From Enchytraeus crypticus (Eukaryota; Annelida; Clitellata; Enchytraeida; Enchytraeidae), in contig CAJHZI010000521.1 of assembly GCA_905160935.1 (NCBI GenBank), positions 464,501 through 528,500 on the forward strand: 64,000 nt of DNA, given 5' to 3'. Positions 10,693 through 21,738 of the stretch are shown here, piece after piece (positions within the stretch are counted from its first letter, which is position 1; every line of letters starts with the position of its first letter). The position numbers were made by a program, and so were the translations under genes. Below the pieces are notes generated by a model. The model ran no database searches. It was not told the DNA's origin and worked only from the letters and a program-made list of their open reading frames with translations.

Positions 10693-11503
10693 TAGAGATG
10701 GGAATTTTATGAATTTCTAGAATTCGGTTCGGTTCGTTGAAAATGAAAGTTCGGTTCGGGTTCGGTTAGCAGTTGACAATTTAGAGTTCGGGTTCGGTTC
10801 GGGTTCGGCTTGCTTTCCGCCTCACAAGAGTTCGATTCGAGTTCGAAATAGTTTGGTTTGGATAATATTGCAATAATTTAACATTACTTATAATAATCAT
10901 GGTTATGATAAACATGTTTAAAATGGTTTATGGTAAATGTGCTTAAAAAATACATGAGTTCATAATAACTGCCACATTGTTTACCTGAGTAAAAATATGA
11001 AAATGAAAAAAGGAGAGAAGTGGTACTTATTCCTGTACATTAAAATATTGTAAGTTGACCAACAAATGTTCATAAAATAGATATTTAGCTTTATTACTGT
11101 ATGTGAAAAATTTTCCATGATTATAACCAGCAAATAGAATGCTTCATCAATTTAAAAATAAATTTTGTCACTAGGCCTATATATTGGAAACCTCTATAAT
11201 TAAGTGGAAATGTCTTGGCTTCCAATATTTCAGAGACAAAGTGCAATTAAATTAAAAAATAACAGTGTTCTTTTCTCCTGAAGCTGGCGAAAGAGAAAAT
11301 AACTTGAAGAGATCGATTCTGTTCGGTTTGGACGAAGCCATGGTTCGGTTCGGGTTCGGCCAGAGTGTGAGTTCGGTTCGGGTTCGGTCAGAGTCTTGGT
11401 TCGGGTTCGGTTCGGGTTCGGCCAGAGTCTGGGTACGGGTTCGGTTAGGTCAAAATTGAAGATTTTAGGGTTCGGATCGGGTTTGGTTCGATTCCCATCT
11501 CTA
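10693..11503. mobile_element. hAT-like non-autonomous element B with terminal GGTTCG arrays
   Basis: 811 bp with termini TAGAGATGGGAAT and ATTCCCATCTCTA. Flanking 8-bp target duplications are GTACAAAT (10685-10692) and GTACAAGT (11504-11511), one mismatch. GGTTCGGTTCGG-type arrays sit just inside both ends; the core is shared with element A (for example TTATGATAAACATGTTT) but is about half as long. Non-coding; the arginine/proline/asparagine-rich frames are repeat artefacts. Confidence 0.82.
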
Positions 11504-11760
11504 GTACAAGTGATGGAAATGTCATTTAATAGGTTCTTTTTGACAACCGTATAGTATTTATGAAAGCCATTTTCAGCAGTGATGCGCAGAGTTCTGTCCA
11601 TTGCTCATCTGGTCGTCTTCTTCTTTTATTATTTTTATTATTTTATTTTTAATCTCAATTTAAAATTATACCCCTGGCTTTTTTATGCTTTTTTGTCTAC
11701 TATCATTATTTTTATTTAAGTTCACCATAGTTCACATTTAGTGTGTTTTTTCAGTTGATT
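11504..11760. other. Intron 3, T-rich stretch
   Basis: Holds the right target duplication of hAT-like element B and a T-rich tract that could be the tail or body of the adjacent minus-strand SINE head. Confidence 0.35.
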
Positions 11761-11825
11761 GCGCGTTTGAATCCAGGCCACTTGCATCCGAGGCCAACAC
11801 TCTAACCATTACGCCATATCCACCC
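11761..11825 (-). repeat. tRNA-derived SINE head (family 1)
   Basis: On the minus strand a box-A-like TGGCGTAATGG followed about 35 bp later by a box-B-like GGATTCAAAC, the layout of a pol III type 2 promoter. No tRNA cloverleaf closes properly, so it is read as a SINE head and not a tRNA gene. Confidence 0.55.
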
Positions 11826-12002
11826 AATACTTCACTATCAATATAACAGTATACTAGTTATAGTCTGTACACACACATGGTAATTATTCTCTATCATTAA
11901 GTATTCTGCTTCATCGTCACTATTCAGTTTATATTTCTGCATACTCGTATAGGCAAAGTCTATCACATGTATAAATGTGGCCATGTATATATGGGTAAAT
12001 GG
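11826..12002. other. Intron 3, unassigned
   Basis: No recognisable feature. Confidence 0.3.
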
Positions 12003-12262
12003 ATTGTTTTCTCATGGAATGACGCCCCTGCCCAGTAATTATTAGTCGAAGCTGAAAAAGGCATAGGGGGCCCACCTCATCATAAGCAGAATTCCCCAAG
12101 AATATTGGTATATCAAAAGGAATGTTATAAATAATTTAAAGATTCACGCGTATGTGGACATGAAGAGAAAGAAGATAGAGGTGAGCAGAGGCTTTATATA
12201 CCATGGGCCTGCCAGTAGGCAGTGCACTAAGAGGGAGCGAGAGAGATATGGCCTGTTTATGA
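12003..12262 (+). repeat. SINE-like repeat ending in RTE LINE 3' tail
   Basis: The first ~85 bp (ATGACGCCCCTGCCCAGTA, then CCCACCTCATCAT) recur at 14188-14279. The last ~120 bp (ATGTGGACATGAAGAGAAAG, then CATGGGCCTGCCAGTAGGCA) match the extreme 3' end of the RTE LINE. It is either two adjacent relics or one SINE with a LINE-derived tail. Confidence 0.6.
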
Positions 12263-12499
12263 ATTGTTCATTATTGAGGGAGATTGTAGAACACTATAAA
12301 TTGCGCGTGCCATTTTTATTGTTGAGAAATATAATTGAGATTTACTTTAAATGCAATGGTTTTTCTTCGTTTATGAAATTTTAAAAATCCGTTTAGCGTC
12401 CCCTATTTCCCTATTCGGGGTCGACACGAAAGGGTCTAGGTAGGAAATGGAACATTAAGGTCGCGTATGTATCGATTTGACACCACCACGTTTGCACGA
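12263..12499. other. Intron 3, unassigned
   Basis: No recognisable element. CCCCTATTTCCCTATTCGGG near 12400 is a short inverted motif of unknown meaning. Confidence 0.3.
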
Positions 12500-12592
12500 T
12501 TAGGTTTTAATTTTTCACGTCGCAAAGCAGTCCCTAACTCGCGACCTCTTTTTCTAGAGGCGAGCTCTTTATCACTGTGTCACGAGTCATTA
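12500..12592 (-). repeat. tRNA-derived SINE head (family 2)
   Basis: Minus strand: CTCGTGACACAGTGATAAAG, then GCCTCTAGAA and a degenerate box B GGTCGCGAGTT. It resembles a tRNA upper half with an extended anticodon region. Too degenerate to call a tRNA. Confidence 0.45.
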
Positions 12593-12784
12593 ATTTTTAT
12601 TAAAGTCAATATTGGAATTTAGTAGTGATATTGAATTCGGTAACGTTTATATCTGTATATCAAAAGCATCTTTGTGATATATAATAATTTTATTTTAATT
12701 ACTAATTTTTAAAAATTAATATCCATTTTAAATACTAGAATTAAAATAAGTTTTGGCCAACAAGTGCTCCAAAAGTCTTCGTGG

Positions 12785-13150
12785 GCGGGACAAGTCTTCA
12801 GATCTGAAAACTGACGAGCCCACACACGATCAAATTTATCTGAACTGATATCTGTTCAGATAAATTTCATGGTTTTCCTATCAGTTTTGAAATATGACAC
12901 TTTTCAGTTTTCCAATCGGTTTTTACCCACATATGCTCAGTTTTATCGTCAAACTTAACTGAACGGATATCTGTTCAGATAAGATTGATCAGTTAAATTT
13001 GAAAGTGTGTGGAGAAACTAGGTCATCAGTTCTCTCGTCAGTTTTCAAAACTGATGAGCCCACACACGATCAAATTTATGTGTTCAGATATCTAAACAGA
13101 TATCTGAACAGATAAGTTTGATGTCAAAACTGTCTCTGTGTGGCCACTGT
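12785..13150. repeat. Palindromic repeat cluster (right block)
   Basis: Three near-palindromes at about 12830-12870, 12945-13000 and 13068-13135 share the arms AAATTTATCTGAAC / GTTCAGATAAATTT around GATATC. Two copies of GAGCCCACACACGATCAAAT occur in the same orientation. The block ends TCTGTGTGGCCACTG, the inverted form of the start of the 10.4 kb block. Confidence 0.65.
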
Positions 13151-13550
13151 TATATGTTGTGTTAGCAATATTGATAAACTTATTTCTGAAAACACTTAAA
13201 GTGATTTACTCTAGCTTTTGCGAGCAGTTTCTTTCCTTTTCTTAACGACAAAGGCTAGTTACGCATGGTAAATTCTTTACTAACGGGAGATCTACTAAAA
13301 TAGTTATGTTTTCGTTTGAAAAAAGACTGACAGAACGTAGATTCATTTACCAACCAATTGATTTTGGGCATCAAGTTAAGGAGTTAATAAGTCGTTTCAA
13401 ACATATCATAAGTGTTTTTCATCGGTAGTTGCTAAATATTTTAATTATCTGGAATTTTAATACTAATTAGTGTATAACTTCATTAGTAAGTATTTCAAAT
13501 TCTATTCATGATTGATCCTAGCTGACTTAATGTTTTTCAGTAAAACAGTT

Positions 13551-13629
13551 CAAGAATTTGAGGACATTCCGCTGCTCTATACCCTCATAAAAAAGAGGCA
13601 TAGAGTGGCAGAATGTCCGCAATTTCTTG
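13551..13629. other. 79-nt imperfect hairpin, pre-miRNA-like
   Basis: Arms CAAGAATTTGAGGACATTCC... and ...GAATGTCCGCAATTTCTTG pair over about 35 bases with mismatches and a one-base bulge around an 8-base loop (ATAAAAAA). Size and shape fit a miRNA precursor, but a decayed foldback element would look the same. The strand cannot be assigned. Confidence 0.4.
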
Positions 13630-13984
13630 AAAATGTAGTTAATAGCTAAATTTAGTGAATAGTTAATAGTTAAATAAAGTTACAAATTTAATTCCAACCT
13701 GCAATAATTGAAAAGACTCAATGTTAACTTTGTCTTTTTTAACTAGGCCGTATTTTTTAGATTTAAAATTTCCAAGAATACACGTATTCTATGAGTTTTG
13801 AAGAATTGTACGTAAATCCATTTTATTATGATCTCAGTAAAAATGTCTAAGAGTTTTGTAATCCTATAAGAAGGAGAGATGGATGGATTGCAGAGGGCTT
13901 GATTTTGAACTAGAATAAGAAAATATGGTGAACACATTTTGGAAGAGAACCAGATATTACGAGGAAAACTTTCAGATTCCTGTG
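13630..13984. other. Intron 3, unassigned
   Basis: No recognisable element. Confidence 0.3.
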
Positions 13985-14160
13985 TAATTATGAAGAATAG
14001 AGGAGCAGCAGGGACTGATAGGATTTAAACGGAATTTCAGAAAATGCTGGAATGTGAAGAACTACAGAAATGTTTGAAATTATTTATGGAAATCTAGTGT
14101 ACCGATATTAGGCTAGAAAATTACAGGCTAACTAGTAATAGTGTTTTGTACCAGTACGTT
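13985..14160 (+). mobile_element. LINE reverse-transcriptase relic
   Basis: Plus-strand translation shows a decayed RT entry motif (KNRGAAGTDRI, then EFQKMLECEELQKC), like the SxGPDxIxxEFxK block of RTE-type elements. It has stops and is truncated. Weak call. Confidence 0.35.
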
Positions 14161-14187
14161 TAAGAGAATATCAGTACTTGGGTAAAC

Positions 14188-14279
14188 AGGGTTGTTTTCT
14201 CGGATAATGACGCTCCTGCCCAGTAAAATTTAATGTTAGTCGATGCTGAGGAAAGCAAGGGTGGCCCACCTCGTCATGA
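14188..14279 (+). repeat. Repeat shared with 12003-12085
   Basis: TTTTCTCGGATAATGACGCT, CCTGCCCAGTA and GGCCCACCTCGTCATGA align with the 12.0 kb copy. Probable SINE body. Confidence 0.6.
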
Positions 14280-14317
14280 CTCAACTACTGCAACATCTGG
14301 AAAGTAAGATACTTTAG

Positions 14318-14598
14318 AAAATAAGCTATTGAAGAGGGAAACTAAAAGAAACAGAGGAAAGCCGCCGATAAAATATCCACCAAAAGAGGTTGATCCAAAC
14401 AAGTTTATAGATCCTAAGTATGAGCACCTGTGGTCTATAAGAAATAAACCTAGACCTGTAAGATGGGAAAATACAGTCACAGGTGAAGTTAACGAATTAA
14501 AGTCTCTGTATGAAGCTGCTAAAGAAACTAAACACCATTTAAAATTCTTTACTATAAACAATGGGAAGATTGTTGATGGATGTTATAAAATACAATGA
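14318..14598 (+). pseudogene. Orphan fragment of a Polinton-type NUMOD-like ORF
   Basis: About 90 codons without an ATG encode basic GRPR-like KRNRGKPPIKYPPKEVDPNK, then WENTVTGEVNELKSLYEAA and GKIVDGCYKI. The same order occurs in the intact ORF at 30844-31251 inside the Polinton (IYPPKEVDPNK, ENTETGEVTLYKSMYEAAKK, GKIVDGCFR). The C-terminal block resembles the NUMOD1-type helix-turn-helix found beside homing-type nucleases. Only the C-terminal two thirds remain. Either a fragment of a second Polinton or a single-gene relic; no other Polinton gene is adjacent. Confidence 0.65.
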
Positions 14599-15297
14599 TT
14601 TATTGAAAGTTTTAATAGTGTAATTACTTACTATTAAGACAGGCTCGTAAATATGCTGACGAATCGAAACTGTGGGGTTTTACATCCTGTTCACCGCAGC
14701 ACGTTATTAATAGTCTTGTGACAAGTCTAATAGAGACTGGGTTTTTTTTTGATAGTTTCTGTTCGAGATCATATGAACATGACTCATCCTCACATGTGGG
14801 CGTGCTTAATGTTGTGCTTACATAATCTTGCTTAGGCTAGGCTAGGCTAGGCTTGAATATAAGTAATATAGATTTCAAGGTTAAAAATAGATATACTGTA
14901 GGTTTCCAGGCTAGGCTGTGCTTAAACAATTCATATACATGCGAATATGAATCATCAAGTCAGATCAAGGCTAAAAATAGATATGAGCCAGGTTTTTAGG
15001 TAAAGTTAGCCTTGTGATTTAAAAATGAGCTCAACCCGCACATTTTCTACTATTAGCTTTAATCATTTCATATTCAATAAAGTAGAAATTTTATATCCAA
15101 AGATAGCATCCAGCAATAGAAGTGATTTATGTATATATTATAAGTGTCTATATGATACAGATTTATATATATACTTTTATATGGCAGGTAAGATTATTAG
15201 GCAAGGTATGATGAATATAAAATGATTAATAGTTTTAATTACCATTAAGTAGAAATTAATTTTAAAAATAGAATTTAATAAAGTTTAATAGTTAACA
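14599..15297. other. Intron 3 before the LINE pair
   Basis: Contains a short GGCTA tandem run at about 14831-14855 and two imperfect copies of a segment with AAGGTTAAAAATAGATAT near 14878 and 14968. AT-rich 5' leader of the following LINE may begin near 15200. Confidence 0.4.
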
Positions 15298-16838
15298 ATG
15301 TTGAGAATAGGAACTTCAAATGTAAGAGGCTTAAATATAGATTTAAAGAAAACTCAGTTAGCTAATGATTTTGATACATATAAATTAGATATATTATTAG
15401 TACAAGAAACACATCTAAAAGAAACTGGGGTATATGAAATTACATCTATGAAGAATAAAAAGCATATATTACTAAATTCAGGACATAGTTCTCATGCAGG
15501 TGTTGGAATAATAATAAGAAATAACATTAAACATAAATTTATCCCAATCAATGAAAGAATTTGTTATATAAAATGCAAAATAAATAATTTAGATTATAAT
15601 ATATTTAGTGTATATGCTCCAACAAATCCAGTTAGTGAAAGTAAACCAGAAATTAGACTTAAATTTTATAACATACTAGATAGCATAATATCAAAATTTA
15701 ATAAATATCAAAATATAATAATAGGTGGAGATTTTAATGCTAAAACGGGAGACAGCTGTCTAAATTATAAAGAAAATATAGGAAAATATGGAAAAGGAAT
15801 TACAAATAGCAATGGAAAAACATTATTAAATCTAGCCTATCAGTATAACTTAGTCTTAACTAATACATTATTTGAGCATAAAATGGCACACAGAACAACA
15901 TGGGAAAGCCCAAGGAATCTAGGAAAAATTAAAAAACCAGTAAGAAATCAAATAGATTATATAATTATGAATATAAAACATAGGAAGAACATTGTAAATT
16001 CTAGATCATATGGAGGATTTTTTTACTGATACTGACCATAGATTAGTTATAACTGAAATGAAAACAAAGAAATAATAACAAATTCAAAATTGCCAACAAA
16101 AATATAGTAGATAAATCGAAATTAGGAGATTCTGATATTGTAAAGAAATATAAGGAAACTATAGAAAATAAATTAGAAAAACTACAGGCGGAATGTACAT
16201 GGAAGCAAATAACTAACATAATAAAACATGTAGGTGAAGAAATCCTAGGATGTACAAATAAAAAAGTCTCATCAAATAATAACGAAGTAATTAGATTTTC
16301 CAAAAAGCAAAGAGATATCAGAGGTAGAATACAATTAGAAAGAAATGTAAAAATTAAGAAAATATTAAATAAGAAAGAAATGTCATGAAAAAAAATTAAA
16401 AACAGTCTAAAAAGAGATTTAGAAACCAGAGAAATACAACAGATAGAAGAACTAAATAAAACAAGAAATGAATCAAATAAAATGTTTCAAGTAATGAGGA
16501 ATATCTATAAAAGTAAGCCTAAGGAAAAAATATTCATACAAGAAAAGGATTAATTGATAGTTAACAAAGATGAAGTAACTGAAATTATAACTGACTATTT
16601 TAAAAACATGTTCAATAAAAACACAATGGACACAATTAGTGGAATAGAGCCTAGAAAAATGAAAATTCCATTTAGTGAAGGTGAAGTTGAGAGATCAATT
16701 AATAAACTAAAAAACAATAAAAGTGCAGGCCCAGATGGCATATACGCTGAAGAATTAAAACATTGTCCCAAAGTAGTATTTAAAATAATATGTTCTTTAT
16801 TTCACCAAATTCATGGCAGTAAGAAATACATACAATAG
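15298..16838 (+). pseudogene. LINE A: APE endonuclease and start of reverse transcriptase
   Basis: The ATG at 15298 opens a 243-codon frame with the apurinic-type endonuclease of non-LTR retrotransposons: LRIGTSNVRGL, DILLVQETHLKE, FSVYAPTN, IIGGDFNAKTG, RTTWESP and NQIDYIIM. The frame then breaks near 16020 (frameshift) and stops occur near 16388 and 16550. The linker and the beginning of the RT domain (SINKLKNNKSAGPDGIYAEE) run to about 16838, where the element is cut by the opposite-strand LINE B. The RT resumes at 20118. Function when intact: target-primed reverse transcription of its own mRNA. Confidence 0.88.
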
Positions 16839-16944
16839 AAATCAAACACAACATAAACACAACATAAATTAATATAAAGAAAATAAAGAAAGTAAACATA
16901 CATAACTGAAGTACCAAACTCAAACTCTTCTTAAATATCATTAG

Positions 16945-18678
16945 TATTAGCTATGCCAATGTCTCTTTAAAATAATTCCAAAATTTATACCTGATACAGG
17001 CCAATGAGTCTTGAATCTCAATTGAATATTTTCTTTTAATGGTTACATAGTCCAAGTAGTCATCATAATCAGCCTCTGAATTCTCAGTTAAACCATTTGA
17101 AATCACTGATTTATGCAAAAAGATAAACCTATGATAATTATATTTAAAAAGGCCAGAAACCACAGTACCACTGACAATACTGTAGAGTATTTTTATCAAA
17201 TGTATTGGAAAATTTTGAGAAGACGCTATTGTATGCATCGGAGAAACTCTAACTCTGATTTGTTAAGACTCATAACAGGGATACCATATAACAATATCGG
17301 CAACGCCTGAGAATTTATCAGTTTCATCTACACATCAATTGGAGCCTGGATACCAATCCTTCCTAAAATAGTATTAACAGCGATGTAGAATTTCCCCCTT
17401 ACATTTTTCCAATCACATTTAAAAGATTTTGCACGAATAACATTTATACCTAAATATGTTATTTTATCTACCCAGTCAATGAATGCATTTCTTATGCAAA
17501 GCGGCTTACAAAGAGCATTGCATCTTGGTCCTATTCGAATGCAGTGACATTTGGCAACATTTATGGGAAGGTCTAACTTAAAAAAAACACTATCACAGAT
17601 ATCAAATAATTTTTGCAAATCACTGACCGTTACGCTAAGCAAGACTATGCCATCCGCATACATGAAGCTATTTGCAACACTGGTAGTTAATGAAACAGCC
17701 ATAACGAGAACATTCTAATTTGTCTAATACCTCATCGACAAAAAGTGCAAATAACATAGGCGAAAGTACTCCACCTTGTTTAACTCCAGATATTAAAGGT
17801 ACATAATCAGAAATTGAGCCAAACCAATTTATTGTTGTGCCATTCTTCCCAAACCAATTCTCTAACGTATTAATAATGTTTACATTTACATTTTTCCTTT
17901 GCAACAAATGCAGAACACCATATATATCACATTTGTCAAATGCTTTACGAAGGTCGATTACGCCAATATTAACCGTGCTATTTCTATCATTAAAATAACG
18001 AACAACCTTCCGCAAGGAATGAATTGCATTAATACATCCAACTTGTTTTTTAAAGCCAAATTGTCGTTTTGACGTATCAACTCTGATAAACTTCTGTATA
18101 CATTTTTCAAAGATTTTGGACATTATCGGGCATATCGTAATGCCCCTGAAATCATCGGCAGTAACTGTTCTTTTATAACCTTTATATTTAGGTATTGGAA
18201 CTGTCTTACCCCTTCCAAAGGCATCAGGGACAAGACCCGTGTAAATCATAATGTTAAACAGTGTACGCAGAACTACAATAATTGAATCGTGCGCAAATAT
18301 TATGCGCTTAGCAGTTAGCCCATCAAACCCTGACGACTTATTCATACCTAAGCTACTGATCGCATCACACACCGAAACATCAATTATACAATCTCCCACA
18401 GAGTTTGAATGTTTAATTTTGTACATATTATAAACTTCTTTAAAATTATTATGGATAGCTACAGAATTTGGTGTGCAAGCATTTTTGAAATTCGTTGCAA
18501 GATGATTTGCAATTTCATGAGGGTCATTTGTCAGCCAATGTTCTTGAATAAAAATTATATTAGATTTATATTTGGAACATAACGAATTGAGCATGGTTAT
18601 ACCTTGATTAAACCCATGCATATTATATGATGTTATACTTAATCCATTGTAATCTAGTACAGAGTCTTTACAAGCCAT
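16945..18678 (-). pseudogene. LINE B ORF2: truncated endonuclease plus reverse transcriptase
   Basis: Starts MACKDSVLDYNGLSITSYNM, an APE endonuclease start, and keeps IIFIQEHWLT. After about 60 residues it jumps directly to the RT region (SLGMNKSSGFDGLTAKRI, then TVPIPKYKG, DDFRGITICP, IGVIDLRKAFD, SGVKQGGVLSPMLFALFVDE), so the rest of the endonuclease is deleted. The catalytic motif follows a frameshift at about 17690 as SFMYADGIVLL, with the usual second Asp replaced by Gly. The C-terminal part (KITYLGIN, FYIAVNTILGRIG) runs to 17328 and a last block lies at 16951-17238 in another frame. Not functional. Confidence 0.85.
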
Positions 18679-18878
18679 CTCTATTTACTACATTCTCAAC
18701 GTCATTTATAACAGGTATGTCCGCACTTGAAGGCACTACCGTGGCAACAGCTGATTCGTCTGCAGAGTCCAATTCAATTAGATTAACAGAATCGCTATTT
18801 ACATTCTCGGCTAGTTGTACTATATGGTTATTAGTAGGCAACGCAGTAGTGGTAGGTTGTAGGTGAGCGATCTGAGAG

Positions 18879-20090
18879 TTAGTTTCTGAGAGTTATAATA
18901 TCAGAAGATTTATAGATCCAGTGCCGTACGATAATCCCAGCAGGCCATGTTGACTTTTGCATGATTTTATCCTCGAGATTTTTATCGATAGCTAACTTAA
19001 ACGTGCGCGAGTTACGCTCGGATTTAGTCACATCATAGCAAAATAAAACTTTAATGTTGTTATTTTTACAATGATCACGAATACTCTGTGTACTGTAACT
19101 ATTTTCGACATTATAGATACCAAAAACAGCTTTTTCAGGTACCGTACCCGTACGTAGAGCAGCCTTCAGAACTGCGGAATTGCCGCTACCAACCACCCTC
19201 TCTTTGAAGCCAGGAGCTGATTGAGTTGCTCGCAGATTGCGCTTGTTGTTCGGCGGACATGTGCCAAGACTCACTGTTCCCGCATACGTAGGCTTCAGTG
19301 GCGTAGGAACGCTTGCTTTAGGTTGAGTGGGATTACTCCTTAAATTGTCGTTTGGAGAGATGTTGGCTTCATGAACTTTCCGTTTCTTTGTAGCGCGACT
19401 TTTAACTAGAGTGAAACCATTCTCGTCTTGTTCCGAAGCTTTAGGAGTCTCAGTTAGTGAGCTTCATCTACAAGCATTGTTTATCTCTAGTGAGTCGCTA
19501 GATTCGTTATCCATTGAATGAACAACGTCCATTGAGCTAAGACCGGCCGTTGGCTCACCTGTAGGCCTAGTATTTGCACTTGCATTGTTGTCGTCCGATT
19601 TATTGTTGCGAGGTAACGAAGTGATTCTCGTACGGATGAAATCTGATGACATCTGACGGATGGCTTCAAGTGACATCGACGATTTATCACATACATCTTT
19701 CACGAAATGTTCCAATTTATCTATTTTAGACCATAAAATATTTAGATCACCCTCCAATAGCCTGATTGAAGGTATTCCATCCGGATTATCCGCAACGAAT
19801 GTCGGTAAATCTTTCATGTGACCCTGTTCATCCAGGAAATTCAGTATCCCAATGATGTCACTCCCTAGATGGGAGGAATTGTTTCTTCTATTCCTTCTCG
19901 ATTTAGGAAAGTTTTCGATTTTCAGGTCATTTACAGCTTTCAATAGTAGTCCTTTAGCGTAGCTAATCTGCTCACTATTATAAAACTCCGTGATTAGAGA
20001 TTTCAGCGAATTCATAGGCAATTTGCCCATTTTTCTAATTACAAAGCATAAACAGTTCGATATTATAAGCTTACTATTTACGTCCGCCAT
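18879..20090 (-). pseudogene. LINE B ORF1 (RNA-binding protein), one in-frame stop
   Basis: The frame is continuous from the ATG at 20090 to the stop at 18879 (403 sense positions) apart from a single TGA at 19464-19466. The N-terminal ~200 residues hold a helical, coiled-coil-like stretch (DLNILWSKIDKLEHFVKDVC). A basic middle (SRATKKRKV) is followed by a C-terminal fold ending DKIMQKSTWPAGIIVRHW, as in ORF1 proteins of CR1-like and related LINEs that end in a WPxGxxVRxW motif. It would bind element RNA in a ribonucleoprotein particle. The near-intact state suggests a fairly young insertion. Confidence 0.75.
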
Positions 20091-20117
20091 CTTGACAGCG
20101 TTACCCTATATCGTTAC

Positions 20118-20796
20118 CCTATAATAGCAGATAAGTTTAATAAGCTAGCCGAAGGAAATGAAGAATTAGAAGAAATAACAGAAGGACTATTAATACCTCT
20201 ACAAAAACCTGGAACAATCAAAGGAAAAGCAGAAAACCTTAGGCCCATAATCCTTCTAAATACATTGAAGAAAATTTTGTGCATCATAATGTTTAATAGA
20301 GTATATGATAAAATAGATAATCACATTCCACTAAGTCTGGCGGCATATAGAAGAGGAAGAAGCACTACACAAGAAAAAGCTATAATTGAACAAAATGCTA
20401 ACATTAGTATTCTACTTCTAGATATGAGCAAGGCTTTTGACTGCGTAAATAGATAGCTATTAATAGATGATTTAAAGCAGTTTCTAGATGAAGATGAATT
20501 GTACATAATCAAAATACTAATAGAAAATGTAAAAATAAAGGTTTTGAATGACAATTTTCAAGGTAAAGAATACAGCACCAGCACAGGAGTACCTCAGGGG
20601 GACTGTCTAAGTCCAATTCTGTTTACTTTCAACCTTGCAATGTCGCTAAGAGAAACAGAACAGAATGTATCTAAAGAACTTAATGATCACACATACTGGA
20701 ATAGAAATAGTAATACAGAAATAATAGATCAACAATTTTCCGATGATATAGGATGGATTCTTATTGGACAAAACAATTCTGATGAATTAATAACAT
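20118..20796 (+). pseudogene. LINE A: reverse transcriptase, continued
   Basis: Resumes the LINE A RT after the LINE B insertion: EGLLIPLQKPGTIKG, NLRPIILLNTLKKIL, ISILLLDMSKAFDCVNR, then a stop at about 20455, STGVPQGDCLSPILF and the catalytic FSDDIGWI (FADD variant). The element then ends abruptly at about 20796, where RTE sequence begins in a different frame context. The PQGDCLSP form and the LLDMSKAFD motif separate it from the neighbouring RTE family. Confidence 0.82.
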
Positions 20797-21738
20797 TCGT
20801 AACATTTAACAGTATGAAGAAGGGGAAGACAGCCGGAATAAATGAAATCCCAGGATAATTCTTGAAAATGTTGGAAGGAGAAACACTCAATAAGTTAATG
20901 GAGGTATGTATGGAAGTGTACAATACAGGTATTTGGCCAGACGACTTTACCAAGTCTGTGATGATCCAAATTGACAAAAAAGGCAATGCTGTGGAGTATT
21001 CGGATTACAGAACAATCAGCTTAATACCTCATGCATCGAAGATCTTATTAAAGATAGTAAATAATCGTATTCAGTCGAAAGCAGAGATGATACTGAGAAA
21101 GACAATTTGGTTTCAGGAAAGGATGTGACACAAGTGAAGCAATAGGGGTAATGCGGGTTCTTTGTGAAAGAAGCTTAGAATATGGAAATGACGTTTTTAT
21201 ATGCTTTGTAGACTTCGAGAAGGCCTTTGACAGGATTGATTGGATAACTATGATGAATATCTTAAAAAGAATAGGAATTGACTGGAGAGATAGAAGACTA
21301 AGTTTGAACTTGCACATGAATCAAAAAGCAGTAACCAAAATCCAACAAGAATACTCAGAAGAAGGCGAAATAGGACGTGGAGGAAGACAAGGTTGTAGCA
21401 TTTCGCCGCTGCTGTTTAACATTTACGCTGAGGCAATGATGGATGAAGCCATGGAAAACTTGAAAGAAGGAATGAAAGTACGAGGGAATTTGTTACAAGA
21501 TGTACGAGTTGCAGATGACCAAGGAATGGTAGCGGGCAGCGAGATTGGATTGCAGAAGATAATGGATAGGCTGAATGATCCGGCTTTGAGATATGGCATG
21601 AAGATTAATATAAAAAAGACCAAGGTTATGAGAGTGTCCAATAATAAAGGTGAAGTTAATATCACAATAAATGGTACGAATTTGGAACAGGTAAGGAGTT
21701 TCAAATATGTGGGTCATACTATAACCGATGACGGGAAA
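20797..21738 (+). pseudogene. RTE-type LINE reverse transcriptase, part 1
   Basis: Begins in the pre-RT block NSMKKGKTAGINEIP, then a TGA/TAA break. It then reads SVMIQIDKKGNAVEYSDYRT, ISLIPHASKILLK, a one-base shift near 21118, CFVDFEKAFDRIDW, GGRQGCSISPLLFNIYAEA, DVRVADDQGMVAGSEIGLQ (the catalytic YADD has become VADD) and FKYVGHTITDDGKC. The order and motifs match RTE/BovB-like elements. It is interrupted at about 21738 by the inverted exon-7 duplication; its C-terminus continues at about 23305. Truncated 5'. Confidence 0.87.

Larger units (their letters stand above)
16840..20117 (-). mobile_element. LINE B inserted into LINE A, opposite strand
   Basis: Two-ORF non-LTR element read on the minus strand: a 5' leader with a TATAGGGTAACG direct duplication (20093-20117), ORF1 at 20090-18879, ORF2 from 18678 to about 16945, then an AT-rich 3' end. 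It separates the two halves of LINE A reverse transcriptase, so it inserted after LINE A. ORF2 is internally deleted. A more strongly deleted relative is at 53686-54580. Confidence 0.85.

Noticed and set aside
14329..14598. Second complete Polinton near 14 kb
   Set aside because: Only one ORF fragment is present; no other Polinton gene or TIR could be found between 12 and 15 kb.
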